Of a stretch of 64,000 nt of DNA, positions 9,926 to 18,490 are shown piece by piece. How positions within the stretch are numbered: the first letter of the stretch is position 1; each line of letters starts with the position of its first letter. The notes under the pieces were generated by a model. That model did not search any database and had not been told where the DNA came from. It saw only the letters and a list, made by a program, of their open reading frames with translations. Position numbers and translations under genes: made by a program. The DNA lies in the NCBI GenBank assembly GCA_024230295.1, contig JAAERN010000014.1, forward strand, positions 1 through 64,000, in the 5' to 3' direction. The DNA is from Planctomycetota bacterium. Its GTDB lineage: Bacteria > Planctomycetota > Phycisphaerae > Phycisphaerales > SM1A02.

Positions 9926-11074
9926 ATGTTCATCCTTCTTGGAACAGACCTCATAGGTCGCCGCCGGCCTCTGATCACCGAAGTACTCATCGTCGCGATG
10001 ATGCTGGCATATCTCGGCGTCTTAGGCCTGGGGCTGATCAACCGCGACTTGGCGATCACCGTCCTAGATGAAATGGCACTCTCATCGATCGATTTCCACT
10101 GGTGGCAGACGATCACCTACCAGTTCGCCCATGACAATCCGCTGTTGGCAGGAGAAGATCACGCGCTCTGGAGGCTCCTCCACATCGGCCTGAATCTCAT
10201 GTGCCTCTGGGTATTCGGTGGTGCTGTCGAGAGTCGCATGGGGCGTCTCGGATTTGTGTGTTTCGCGCTGCTCGGCGGAATTGTCGCCGGACTCGCGCAC
10301 ACGTTGTCCAGCCCAAACCCAGTCATCGGAGCAAGTGGCATGGTTGGCGCGTTGGCCGGGGCCTTCCTCGTCCTCGCCCCGGCATGCAAAGTCAGAGTGC
10401 TTGTGATCTTTATCTTCATCCGCATCTGGATGATCCCCGCACTATGGATCATCGCATTCTGGATCGCAATGGATTTTGCCGGGTGGGCTGGCCTGACCGA
10501 CCGGGGTGTCGCGCATGTCGCCCACTTGGCAGGCTATCTGTGGGGCGGGTTGACCGCACTCGTGCTCCTTCCGACGCCCGCCATACAGCGAAGCGATGCC
10601 GATCTTCCTTCGCTCATCAAGCGTTGGCGGCGGCGGCGTGCATGGAATCAGACGGTGAGCCGTACACCGGCCGATCGCCCTGCCCCCGCGAAGCCCATCC
10701 AGCCGAAGTTCGTCTCACAGACTCGCAGTCACCTGCGAGCCAACCAGATCGATGAAGCACTCGCTGCGTGGAAGGGCGGTGCCCAATCCAATCTTGAAGC
10801 GATTTTGCCTGCGTCTGAGCAGTTATTGCTCGCCAACAGTTTCCAGGCCAGAGGCGACAGAGAGGACGCCGCCGACGCCTACAGTCGCTATCTCGAGCGG
10901 TACGGAACCACCCGCGAAGCGGTGGAAGTACGGTTACTGCTCGGACTTCTCCTGACCCGATTTCTCGGAGATCCCGACCGAGCCGCCCCGCTTCTACGGC
11001 AAGTCCTCAAAGAGGCGATTGACGAAAAACGCCGCGTACTCGCCGAGGCCCTCCTGCAAGAGGCCACCGCATGA
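9926..11074 (+). CDS. Rhomboid-family intramembrane serine protease with C-terminal TPR-like region
   Basis: A 382-residue membrane protease that cleaves transmembrane segments. A first helix at about 18-38 is followed by the rhomboid core: HxxxN on helix 2 (LLHIGLNLMCLWVFG), the nucleophile in NPVIGASGMVGA (Ser about 137) and the catalytic His in VAHVAHLAGYLWGG (about 200). Residues about 280-382 are soluble and predicted alpha-helical, with repeat-like pairs (DEALAAWKGG, EDAADAYSRYLERYG) resembling TPRs. The start is ATG 9926 behind a weak GGCGGA. It overlaps trpF by 4 bp, so the two are co-transcribed, though no functional link is obvious. Confidence 0.92.
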   Translation: MFILLGTDLIGRRRPLITEVLIVAMMLAYLGVLGLGLINRDLAITVLDEMALSSIDFHWWQTITYQFAHDNPLLAGEDHALWRLLHIGLNLMCLWVFGGAVESRMGRLGFVCFALLGGIVAGLAHTLSSPNPVIGASGMVGALAGAFLVLAPACKVRVLVIFIFIRIWMIPALWIIAFWIAMDFAGWAGLTDRGVAHVAHLAGYLWGGLTALVLLPTPAIQRSDADLPSLIKRWRRRRAWNQTVSRTPADRPAPAKPIQPKFVSQTRSHLRANQIDEALAAWKGGAQSNLEAILPASEQLLLANSFQARGDREDAADAYSRYLERYGTTREAVEVRLLLGLLLTRFLGDPDRAAPLLRQVLKEAIDEKRRVLAEALLQEATA

Positions 11075-11715
11075 GCGAACGCTGGAACTGCCACACTCCC
11101 GGCCCGGTTCGCATCAAGATCTGCGGCCTCAAAACTCCCTTGGACGTCGAGGCCGCTGTTGCGGCAGGGGCCGATGCGATCGGTCTGGTCATCGCTGAGG
11201 GCTCACCTCGTGAAGTATCCCCTGATCAGGCGGCTGCACTGGCTACCGTCGCCGCGGATCGCGTTGCCGTCGTGACGCTGATGCTTGACCCATTGCCCAC
11301 GCAACTCGCAGTTCGAGCCGCGAACTGGATTCAATTGCACGGACAAGAGGCCCCGTCACTCGTAGCCGAAGCGGCCTCGGCCGGGCCGGTCATCAAGGCG
11401 GTGCCACACAACGACACAGAGGCAATTGCCCTTTGGGACGCAGATCCCAACGTGCGACTCCTCTTGATCGACAGCCCTCGCGGAGGCAGCGGCCAGCCCT
11501 TTGATCATGCTGCGTTTGCGCCGATCGCCCGAGAGATCCGTACACCGTGGGTGCTTGCAGGTGGGTTGAGGCCAGAGACAGTCGCCTCTGCCATCGAGAT
11601 GCTCCACCCATGGGGCGTCGATGTCAGTAGCGGCGTAGAAGTGGCCCGAGGCGTCAAGGACGCTGGACTCATGCAGGCATTCTGCGATGCGGTCCGAGAC
11701 GCATCCCCCCACTGA
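11071..11715 (+). CDS. trpF: Phosphoribosylanthranilate isomerase
   Basis: Catalyses the Amadori rearrangement of N-(5-phosphoribosyl)anthranilate in tryptophan synthesis. The (beta/alpha)8 barrel has the signature KICGLKTP with the general-base Cys near residue 15, the general-acid Asp in VVTLMLDP, and phosphate-binding ends LLIDSPRGGSG, VLAGGLRPETV and GVDVSSGVE. At 214 residues it is of normal length. The start overlaps the rhomboid stop (ATGA). The only other tryptophan-type gene in the window is trpG/pabA at 14.5-15.1 kb, so the pathway genes are dispersed. Confidence 0.95.
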   Translation: MSERWNCHTPGPVRIKICGLKTPLDVEAAVAAGADAIGLVIAEGSPREVSPDQAAALATVAADRVAVVTLMLDPLPTQLAVRAANWIQLHGQEAPSLVAEAASAGPVIKAVPHNDTEAIALWDADPNVRLLLIDSPRGGSGQPFDHAAFAPIAREIRTPWVLAGGLRPETVASAIEMLHPWGVDVSSGVEVARGVKDAGLMQAFCDAVRDASPH

Positions 11716-11726
11716 ACACTCCACGG

Positions 11727-12194
11727 TCAACCTTGCGCAGGCTCAGACTTCTCTTTGAGCACGAGCCGTGTCCCGTCGATGCAAAGGTTCGAGTCAACCG
11801 CCTTGGTCATATCCCACAACGTAAGCGCGGCCACCGAAACAGCAGTCAATGCTTCCATTTCAACGCCCGTCCTTGCTGTCACGACTGATGTCGCCTCAAC
11901 CAGCACAACGCCTGGCTCAACGCGTTCGAAGCGAACCTCCACGTGCTCAAGCGGCAACGTGTGACAAAGTGGAATCAACGCGTCAACTCGCTTGGCCGCC
12001 TGGATACCGGCGATGCGAGCGACGGCAAGTGCCTCTCCCTTCGGAAGATTGCCGGACATGACGCGGTCCAGCGTGTCCGCTGCGGCGCAGAACCTCGTCT
12101 CGGCAACCGCCCGGCGGTGCACGACAGGCTTTGCCGACACATCAACCATGCTCGCCCGTCCTTGCTCATCGATATGCGTTAGTCGTTCAGACAT
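11727..12194 (-). CDS. moaC: Cyclic pyranopterin monophosphate synthase
   Basis: Second enzyme of molybdenum cofactor synthesis, acting on the product of MoaA to form cPMP. MoaC signatures are clear: LIPLCHTLPLEHV (substrate-binding His pair) and MEALTAVSVAALTLWDMTKA with the catalytic Lys and Asp. At 155 residues it is full length. An AGGAG 7 nt before the ATG lies inside the end of the upstream amidohydrolase gene, and the coding regions overlap by 8 bp, so they are coupled. No other moa gene is in the window. Confidence 0.96.
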   Translation of the reverse strand: MSERLTHIDEQGRASMVDVSAKPVVHRRAVAETRFCAAADTLDRVMSGNLPKGEALAVARIAGIQAAKRVDALIPLCHTLPLEHVEVRFERVEPGVVLVEATSVVTARTGVEMEALTAVSVAALTLWDMTKAVDSNLCIDGTRLVLKEKSEPAQG

Positions 12195-13713
12195 TCAATT
12201 CTCCTGGGAGTGTTCCGGCCACCAGTGTCCCATCAATGAAGGTTCCGCGGACAGACGCTCCACAAATATCCTCGAACGGATCTCCGTTCCACAGAACGAA
12301 GTCGCCCGGCCCCCCGGGGACAAGGCCCGGCTGAAGCCCAGCGGCCTCCGAAGCATGGAACGTGGCGGCCATGAAGGCTTCGACCACCGTCATCGCCTGA
12401 TCGGGATAGAACGGTTGGCCGGCGTCGTCTTCACCGGTGATGGCTGCGCGAAGTGTCCGGAGTGGATCAAATGGCACGATCGGCCAGTCTGTTCCGAAAC
12501 TCAAAACCGCTCCAGCATCAACCATCTTGCGCATCGGCAGCAATGACGCAGCGCGATCACCAAGTCGGCTGGCCGCCATCGACGCGTCGCTGGCGCGGTG
12601 GGTGGGCTGGACACTCAATCGCACGCCCCCCATCAGCTCCAAATCTTCGGCGGCGACAACCTCGGCGTGCTCAATTGTGGGGCGCACGTCATCCGGCACA
12701 TTCCGAATCAGTTTCAATGCCCGGCCAACCGCCTCGTCTCCAATGGCGTGAATCACAGGAGACCTCCCCGCAGATATAGCCTGCTGACACCAATCCGAGT
12801 CTTCATCCCGAAGCGCATGCTCGATCCATAATCCTCGCGAGCCTGGTGCATCCGAATATGGGGCCCTCAATCGCGCAGTCTGCGAACCAAGTGTTCCGTC
12901 GAAAAAGCTCTTACAGCCAGTAACCCGAAAGCGATCGGTGATTGGCAAGGCTCCACAAGTCTCCAACGGGAGGGTTCGATCCAATTCAACGATTGACACA
13001 CGGAGTGGAAGCGAGTCCGCCTGAGGAACGTAGTGCCGAGTAATGTCCGCCGAATACTCCATCGATCGAACTGCGGTGATTCCCGCCTTCAGCATCTCTT
13101 GCATGCTCTGAGCCAAGGCACGAGCCCGCTCCTCTTCGGGAGGAGGTGGGATCAAGGGAACAACAAGCTCCCATGCAGCGGCTTCTGACATCAATCCATT
13201 TGCCGCCCCGCATCGATCCCGACCGACTCTCCCTCCCGCGTGAGGTCCGGCGACGTCCAACTGTTTCAAGACAGCGTCATTGACCAGCACGGAGTGCCAA
13301 TCGCACCGCCAACACACCACTGGCCTGTCATGAGCTGCACGCAGCCATGAGCGATCTGGACTCGCCCCCTCCAACCACCCGGTCTCATTCCAACCGGTAC
13401 CGATAAGCCAACGATCATCGGGTAATGATTGGTGCGCTTCCTCTACGGCTGCCTCGAATTCCGCCCTGCATCGCACGTGGGAGAGATCCAATTGCAGGGT
13501 CGACTCCGCACCAAGCAATAGGTGCACGTGCCCATCAACAAGCCCTGGCGTCACCACGGCTCCTTGCACATCAATGACAGCAAGGCCATTTGGTACCGCA
13601 CCGGGCCGCACAACATCGACAATACGCCCGCCCTCAAGCAGGATGTCGGCCGAGCGGCAGCGAGCGTGGCAACCGTTCCAAACGCGCCCATTCTTGACAA
13701 TCAGGTCGATCAT
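12187..13713 (-). CDS. Amidohydrolase family protein (YtcJ-like)
   Basis: A metal-dependent hydrolase of the amidohydrolase-3 (PF07969) type, 508 residues. It has the strand-1 metal motif DGHVHL, a later metal His in HAIGDEAVGRAL, a further His in IEHAEV, and the strand-8 Asp in FGTDWPIVPFDP. A small beta-sandwich is formed from both termini (LIVKNGRVWNG and FVLWNGDPFEDI). Related proteins hydrolyse N-substituted formamides or similar amides. The substrate cannot be assigned. It is upstream of and overlapping moaC by 8 bp, but no biochemical connection is evident. Confidence 0.87.
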   Translation of the reverse strand: MIDLIVKNGRVWNGCHARCRSADILLEGGRIVDVVRPGAVPNGLAVIDVQGAVVTPGLVDGHVHLLLGAESTLQLDLSHVRCRAEFEAAVEEAHQSLPDDRWLIGTGWNETGWLEGASPDRSWLRAAHDRPVVCWRCDWHSVLVNDAVLKQLDVAGPHAGGRVGRDRCGAANGLMSEAAAWELVVPLIPPPPEEERARALAQSMQEMLKAGITAVRSMEYSADITRHYVPQADSLPLRVSIVELDRTLPLETCGALPITDRFRVTGCKSFFDGTLGSQTARLRAPYSDAPGSRGLWIEHALRDEDSDWCQQAISAGRSPVIHAIGDEAVGRALKLIRNVPDDVRPTIEHAEVVAAEDLELMGGVRLSVQPTHRASDASMAASRLGDRAASLLPMRKMVDAGAVLSFGTDWPIVPFDPLRTLRAAITGEDDAGQPFYPDQAMTVVEAFMAATFHASEAAGLQPGLVPGGPGDFVLWNGDPFEDICGASVRGTFIDGTLVAGTLPGELNV

Positions 13714-13757
13714 TCACACATCCATCGTTTCGCAATCGGCCACCATGCTATCGTGCC

Positions 13758-14435
13758 GTGATGGGACGACTGATTACCTACGCAATATTCATTACGGCCG
13801 CGGCCTGTACTGGCTGCAACAAATCCGATGCACCGCCGCCACCTCCAGGACCAGCCCCGACTCAGGAAACGACGAACTCATCTGCCGCCCCCAAGCACGG
13901 CTTGGCTTCGGTCGATACCTCAACGAGTCGATCACGAACGAACACCGAGTCCGCTCACACGCCTCCAGACGACCCGAGCGAGATTCGATTCTTGAATCTT
14001 CGCGGCCCGACCGATCCAACATGGCGCTGGGAACCCCCAAAGAACGCCATGCGCATCACGAATTGGATTGTCCCCGCCCCCGAGGGTGCTGAGCCAGCGG
14101 AACTTGTCATCACACACTTCCCAGAGGCGGCCGGGAATACTCGCGACGCCAACATCGCCCGTTGGTCAAGCCAGTTCCGCGCGGATGATCTGCCACCCCA
14201 AGCGGAGGTCACCGAGATAACCGCCGGCACCATGCCAGCAACCCTGGTCGAACTCCAAGGCGAGTACTTGGGAATGGGTGGCGGGTGGCACAAGGCGGAC
14301 TATGCCATGGTGGTTGCCATGGTGGATTCCGACCAAGGATCTATCTTCATCAAACTGCTCGGTGACGCCGAGACTGTTGATGCCACCCGGGACACCTTCA
14401 TGGCACTGGTGGAAGGTCTCAAGCCTGCAAACTAG
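13758..14435 (+). CDS. Putative lipoprotein of unknown function
   Basis: A protein of about 225 residues beginning GTG ATG (13758/13761; either could serve). The N-terminal segment GRLITYAIFITAAACTGC is a hydrophobic signal ending in a plausible, non-ideal lipobox Cys. A Pro/Thr/Ser-rich linker follows to about residue 75, then a compact domain (ITNWIVPAPEGAEPAELVI onwards to about 220). No family was recognised. It is divergent from the amidohydrolase, with about 45 bp between. Confidence 0.6.
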   Translation: MMGRLITYAIFITAAACTGCNKSDAPPPPPGPAPTQETTNSSAAPKHGLASVDTSTSRSRTNTESAHTPPDDPSEIRFLNLRGPTDPTWRWEPPKNAMRITNWIVPAPEGAEPAELVITHFPEAAGNTRDANIARWSSQFRADDLPPQAEVTEITAGTMPATLVELQGEYLGMGGGWHKADYAMVVAMVDSDQGSIFIKLLGDAETVDATRDTFMALVEGLKPAN

Positions 14436-14476
14436 CCTCAGTGGGCCGTCTCACAACGCCCCATTGCTTCCATTTG

Positions 14477-15067
14477 TCACTGACCCAAGAACGCCGCAAC
14501 AAGATTTTGCCCATCGTGGCTCATGAAGCTCTCGGGATGAAACTGCACGCCAGTCATTGAGGCAGCCGGCCCATGTGGCCAGCCCCCCTTCCATCGCAGC
14601 GCCATGACATCGTCTTCGGCAGTCCATGCCGAGACATCAAAGTCATCGCCCACCGTCGATCGATCCACGATCAACGAGTGGTAACGCGCCGCGGAGATCG
14701 GATCCGGAACTCCCCGAAAGATTCCCGCACCATCGTGGTGAATGTCGGAAGTCTTGCCATGCATGGGGCGATCGTGCCTGCAGACTCGCATGCCGTGCAC
14801 CTCCGCGATGACCTGATGTCCAAGGCACACTCCGAACACTGGGATTTTGCCCGCTGCTTGCCGCACCAGATCCTTGCAGATTCCAGTCTCGGCCGGCGTA
14901 CATGGGCCGGGCGAGAGCACGATATGGCTCGGGTTCATCGCAAGCAACGAATCAACGGACTCCTCGTCGTTCCGCACAACCCGAATCTCCAGATCCGGAT
15001 CGATCACACCGATGCAGTGAACGAGGTTCCATGTAAACGAGTCGTAGTTGTCGACGAGAAGCAGCAC
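14477..15067 (-). CDS. trpG/pabA: Anthranilate / aminodeoxychorismate synthase glutaminase subunit
   Basis: A class I glutamine amidotransferase of 196 residues, supplying ammonia to TrpE or PabB. It shows the N-terminal signature LLLVDNYDSFTWNLVH, the oxyanion segment LSPGPCTPAETGI, the nucleophile in VFGVCLGHQV (Cys about 80) and the His/Glu pair in VQFHPESFMS. Sequence alone does not separate a tryptophan from a folate role; many bacteria use one protein for both. No synthase partner is adjacent. It starts at GTG 15067, and the upstream minus-strand gene (DUF1444) ends 27 bp before it. Confidence 0.92.
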   Translation of the reverse strand: MLLLVDNYDSFTWNLVHCIGVIDPDLEIRVVRNDEESVDSLLAMNPSHIVLSPGPCTPAETGICKDLVRQAAGKIPVFGVCLGHQVIAEVHGMRVCRHDRPMHGKTSDIHHDGAGIFRGVPDPISAARYHSLIVDRSTVGDDFDVSAWTAEDDVMALRWKGGWPHGPAASMTGVQFHPESFMSHDGQNLVAAFLGQ

Positions 15068-15094
15068 GCAGGAAAGGTAGCGGGTCGGGCGAAG

Positions 15095-15889
15095 CTACGC
15101 CGCGGTTCGCGTCCCAGCAATTCCGTCCTGCGTCACGACAAACAGGTCTTTCGTGATCGGATACGGAAGTCGCTCATAATCTCGATCAACTCGGCTCTGA
15201 ACCCGCTCTAGGAAGTCATCGGGCCCCTGTGAGATCGCGAGGAAAATGTCCCGAGCCGGCGCAGCCACATAGAAGTCGCCATTAAGCCGGGGAGCCAGCC
15301 GAACGTGGAGCGAATCCATGAGCAGCCGAGCGGCGTCGTAACCATCCTGAACCGACAGGATTGCCACCCTGCCACCCTCAGCGGATTCCACGACTTTAAC
15401 CTCAACCGACGGAGCGTAGCGAGAGAGGTTGCTCCGAGCCTGCTGCTCGACTTCATCGATGTCCAGCCCCCACCGAATGACTTGTTCCAAAGTAATGCTG
15501 ACGGTCATTCGTGGCAGATCGATCACGTACACGATTGATGTGTTGTTGACCCACGGCGTGTGGGCGACCTGCTCACGGTCGAGATGTTCAAAGAGCGAAT
15601 TGGGCTGAATCCGAGGCATGATTCGGCCACGGGCCAGAGACAGAGGCAGCGGTGACGACACAACCGCGTCGCCTTCACAAATGCGATCGAGATACTCCTC
15701 GACGATTCGCATGCCATTACCAGGATCACACTTCACCATCCGAAACAGATTGGTGAGCGCCAGATGCCTGCCATCAATCACCAAATCCATAGCTCCGGCC
15801 AACTCAACATGTGCTTTAGGCTGCTGCTGCTTGAGCAAACGCAACACCAGCTCGGAGAACGCTTCCGGCTCGCGGGGCATCTGTGGCAT
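15095..15889 (-). CDS. DUF1444 (YtpQ-like) protein
   Basis: A 264-residue cytosolic protein matching the DUF1444/YtpQ family. The first half (LALTNLFRMVKCDPGNG-like segment) precedes the family hallmark in which a paired RIQPNSLFEHL / SIVYVIDLPRMTVSIT region is followed by WGLDIDEVEQQARSNLSRYA. The family's function is unknown. The start at ATG 15889 is supported by a strong AGGAGG 9 nt upstream; longer in-frame extensions would ignore it. It is likely co-transcribed with the glutaminase gene downstream. Confidence 0.82.
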   Translation of the reverse strand: MPQMPREPEAFSELVLRLLKQQQPKAHVELAGAMDLVIDGRHLALTNLFRMVKCDPGNGMRIVEEYLDRICEGDAVVSSPLPLSLARGRIMPRIQPNSLFEHLDREQVAHTPWVNNTSIVYVIDLPRMTVSITLEQVIRWGLDIDEVEQQARSNLSRYAPSVEVKVVESAEGGRVAILSVQDGYDAARLLMDSLHVRLAPRLNGDFYVAAPARDIFLAISQGPDDFLERVQSRVDRDYERLPYPITKDLFVVTQDGIAGTRTAA

Positions 15890-16095
15890 GGTTGCAGGCC
15901 TCCTGATCTTCCCACTGAGGGGGGTCCAGCACTTCGAAGCTACATGAAGGTGCCAAATGCTGACATCGGCGGCTTCAGCCCCCATCTTGACCCCGATCTT
16001 GCAGGTTGTACGCACCCGATTTCTCAATTCCCGACGAAACCCATTCTCGGTTCACCAGAGCAAGTGTTTCCCGGACGTCCTCAGGCGGATAGTCT

Positions 16096-16956
16096 GTGCA
16101 TATGACTGCCATCTGTCGCGTCGGACCCATCAACATCGGCCCCGGAAATGGGCTTGTGGTCATCGCAGGCCCCTGTGTCCTGGAGTCGCCCGCCGTCCAA
16201 GATGCGGTGGCCGATCGTCTCGCGAGTGTCTGCGGCGACATGGGCATCCCATGGATCTTCAAGGGCAGCTTCGACAAGGCCAACCGGACAAGCTTGGCCT
16301 CTCACCGAGGGCCTGGGATTGAAGAGGGGCTCGCCGAGTTGGCTCGAATCAAGGGCGAGTGGAATGTGCCGGTCACGACAGACGTCCATGAGCCGGATCA
16401 AGCTTCTGCGGTCGCAGAAGTGGTTGACATTCTGCAAATCCCAGCCTTTCTCTGTCGTCAAACAAGCCTGCTCGCAGCGTGCGGCGCGACAGGGCTGCCA
16501 GTCAACATCAAGAAGGGCCAGTTCCTAGCGCCCAATGACATGAGACACGCTGCCACAAAAGCACTGGACGCAGGCGCCGCAGGCCTCATGTTGACCGAAC
16601 GCGGAACTTTCTTCGGGTACAACCGGCTTGTCAACGACTTCGTTGGCTTGGGGGATCTTGCTGATCTCGGATGGCCTACGTGTTTCGATGTCACTCACTC
16701 CACTCAGTTGCCAGGAGACGCCGGGGGTCCCGGCGGTGGCCCCGTCCAGACAGGCGGACGCCCCGACCGCGCCGCCCTCCTCGCCCGCGCCGCTACTGCC
16801 GCCGGCGTTGATGCCCTGTTCCTCGAACTCCACCCGGATCCTTCCAACGCACAATCCGATGCTGCAACAGTGCAGTCGCTCGATGCGGCCGAAAGTATCA
16901 TCAGGGAAGCGAACGCCATCCGATGCGCGCTCAATAGTGGGGTCAAAACTCCATGA
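16096..16956 (+). CDS. kdsA: 3-deoxy-D-manno-octulosonate 8-phosphate synthase
   Basis: Condenses PEP with arabinose 5-phosphate to give Kdo8P, committing carbon to the LPS inner core. Family signatures are present: IAGPCVLESP, the IFKGSFDKANRTS catalytic Lys segment, VTTDVHEP, IPAFLCRQTSLL, NIKKGQFLAP, LTERGTFFGYN, FDVTHSTQLPG and LELHPDP. The start is GTG 16096 (GGCGGA 6 nt upstream) or ATG 16102. It heads a five-gene operon and overlaps mcsA by 4 bp (ATGA). kdsD, which makes its substrate, lies at 28.4 kb, so the window encodes two consecutive Kdo steps. Confidence 0.96.
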   Translation: MHMTAICRVGPINIGPGNGLVVIAGPCVLESPAVQDAVADRLASVCGDMGIPWIFKGSFDKANRTSLASHRGPGIEEGLAELARIKGEWNVPVTTDVHEPDQASAVAEVVDILQIPAFLCRQTSLLAACGATGLPVNIKKGQFLAPNDMRHAATKALDAGAAGLMLTERGTFFGYNRLVNDFVGLGDLADLGWPTCFDVTHSTQLPGDAGGPGGGPVQTGGRPDRAALLARAATAAGVDALFLELHPDPSNAQSDAATVQSLDAAESIIREANAIRCALNSGVKTP

Positions 16957-17456
16957 AGTGCGATCAGTGCAATCGACCCGCGGTCGTACATCAGGTGATC
17001 ATTTCCAATGGAACGCATCGAGAGATTCATCTCTGCGAAATCCATGCTGCAGAGGCGGGTGTTCCAAACCCAGGGAAGCAGCCGATCAACAAACTGATGG
17101 CAAAGGTAAGCCAGCCCGTCCAAACGGCCGTCATGCCAACTTGCCCAACGTGCGATACAACGCTTACACACATCCGAAAGTCATCCCTGTTTGGATGCCC
17201 CGACTGCTACGACGCCTTCGCGCAGGCAACCAGACTCATCATCGAAAGCGTGCAAGGCGGAGCCGACCAACATGTCGGCCGCAATCCTCAAAACATCGCC
17301 ACAGACAACACGTCTCGCTATGAGTCAAAGCGGTTGGTTGAGGAACTCGACCGAGCCGTTCGCGCAGAGCAGTATGAACGAGCAGCCAAGATCAAGGCAA
17401 AGCTCGCAATGCTTGCAGAGCAGCGACCCCTCGAAGACAAGAGCGACGACTCGTGA
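16953..17456 (+). CDS. mcsA: McsA-like zinc/UVR-motif activator of protein arginine kinase
   Basis: A 167-residue protein with two CxxC-type zinc-binding units in the N-terminal half: CDQCNRPAVVHQV with the later HLCEIHAAEAG, and CPTCDTTL with GCPDCYD. The C-terminal UVR (UvrB/UvrC) coiled helix lies at about 126-150 (LVEELDRAVRAEQYERAAK). This is the McsA architecture known from Firmicutes, where McsA binds and activates the McsB kinase. It overlaps kdsA by 4 bp and mcsB by 4 bp, supporting a working pair. Confidence 0.92.
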   Translation: MKCDQCNRPAVVHQVIISNGTHREIHLCEIHAAEAGVPNPGKQPINKLMAKVSQPVQTAVMPTCPTCDTTLTHIRKSSLFGCPDCYDAFAQATRLIIESVQGGADQHVGRNPQNIATDNTSRYESKRLVEELDRAVRAEQYERAAKIKAKLAMLAEQRPLEDKSDDS

Positions 17457-18475
17457 CTCCCGACACGCCTACTGACTTGGATGTTGTCCTGAGCAGCCGC
17501 GCACGGCTTGCTCGAAATGTCGCGGGAATTCCATTTGTACATCGCACAACCGATGATCAGCGGCGACTGGTCATGACCCGAGTTACTCATGCCCTTGATG
17601 CCGCGGCCACAGATGTCGAACCTCTGGACTGGATCGACCTTGAGTCAACATCATCGCTTGACCGCAGAGTGCTGTACGAACGGCATCTCATCAGCCGCCC
17701 ACACGCAGATGCGACTGGCCCACGTGGCGTCGCAGTCGCGTCAGATGCCGCCATGAGTGTGATGGTCAACGAGGAAGATCATGTTCGCATGCATGCCATC
17801 GCTCCCGGGCTGTCCATACACGATTGCTTCGCAAGGGTCCGGCGGCTCGATGAGGCCATGGAGCCGCATGTCGGGTGGGCTTGGCACCACCAGTGGGGTT
17901 ACCAATCCGCCTGCCCCACCAATGTTGGCACGGGAGTCCGCTTCTCGACGATGCTGCATTTGCCTGCGCTGCGACTGACACGAGAACTGGACAAAGTCCG
18001 ACAGGCAGCCAAGGACTTACACCTTGCAGTTCGAGGCTACTACGGCGAAGGGTCAGAGTCCTCCGGAAGTTTCTTTCAGGTCAGCAATCAAATCACGCTC
18101 GGCAATTCCGAAGATGAACTGCTCGACGTATTCCTCACGTCCATCATGCCCGGCATCATCAATTATGAACGGGCAGCAAGGCAGGCACTGCTCAAACGAG
18201 ATCGCACGACCATTGCTGACCGAGTACTCCGAGATCTGGCCGTTCTGCGAAATGCCCAACTCGTCAAGGCGGACGAGGCGATGCGCCGCCTGAGCATGAT
18301 CAGACTCGGAATCTGTATCGATCTAATCTCCGACGTCAAACTCCAGACGGTAAACACACTCTTTCACGAGATTCAGGCGGGACACCTGCAACAGACCGCC
18401 GGCACCAGCCTCACGCAGGACGAGTCGCGGGCAGCCAGAGCCACCCTGCTCAGGCAGCGGCTTGGAACCTCCTGA
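17453..18475 (+). CDS. mcsB: Protein arginine kinase (ATP:guanido phosphotransferase)
   Basis: Phosphorylates arginine side chains of proteins; in Bacillus these become degradation tags for ClpCP. The 340-residue protein has the N-terminal nucleotide segment VVLSSRARLARNVAGIPF, the catalytic-acid loop VNEEDHVRMH, the Cys loop YQSACPTNVGTGVR and the glycine-rich GSESSGSFFQVSNQ with LGNSEDEL. It starts at GTG 17453 within a GTGA overlap with mcsA. Neither CtsR nor a ClpC ATPase gene is in the window, so the degradation partner, if any, is elsewhere. The family assignment is firm; the substrate role is inferred from Firmicutes. Confidence 0.93.
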   Translation: MTPDTPTDLDVVLSSRARLARNVAGIPFVHRTTDDQRRLVMTRVTHALDAAATDVEPLDWIDLESTSSLDRRVLYERHLISRPHADATGPRGVAVASDAAMSVMVNEEDHVRMHAIAPGLSIHDCFARVRRLDEAMEPHVGWAWHHQWGYQSACPTNVGTGVRFSTMLHLPALRLTRELDKVRQAAKDLHLAVRGYYGEGSESSGSFFQVSNQITLGNSEDELLDVFLTSIMPGIINYERAARQALLKRDRTTIADRVLRDLAVLRNAQLVKADEAMRRLSMIRLGICIDLISDVKLQTVNTLFHEIQAGHLQQTAGTSLTQDESRAARATLLRQRLGTS

Positions 18476-18490
18476 CGGCACACGCCGCCA

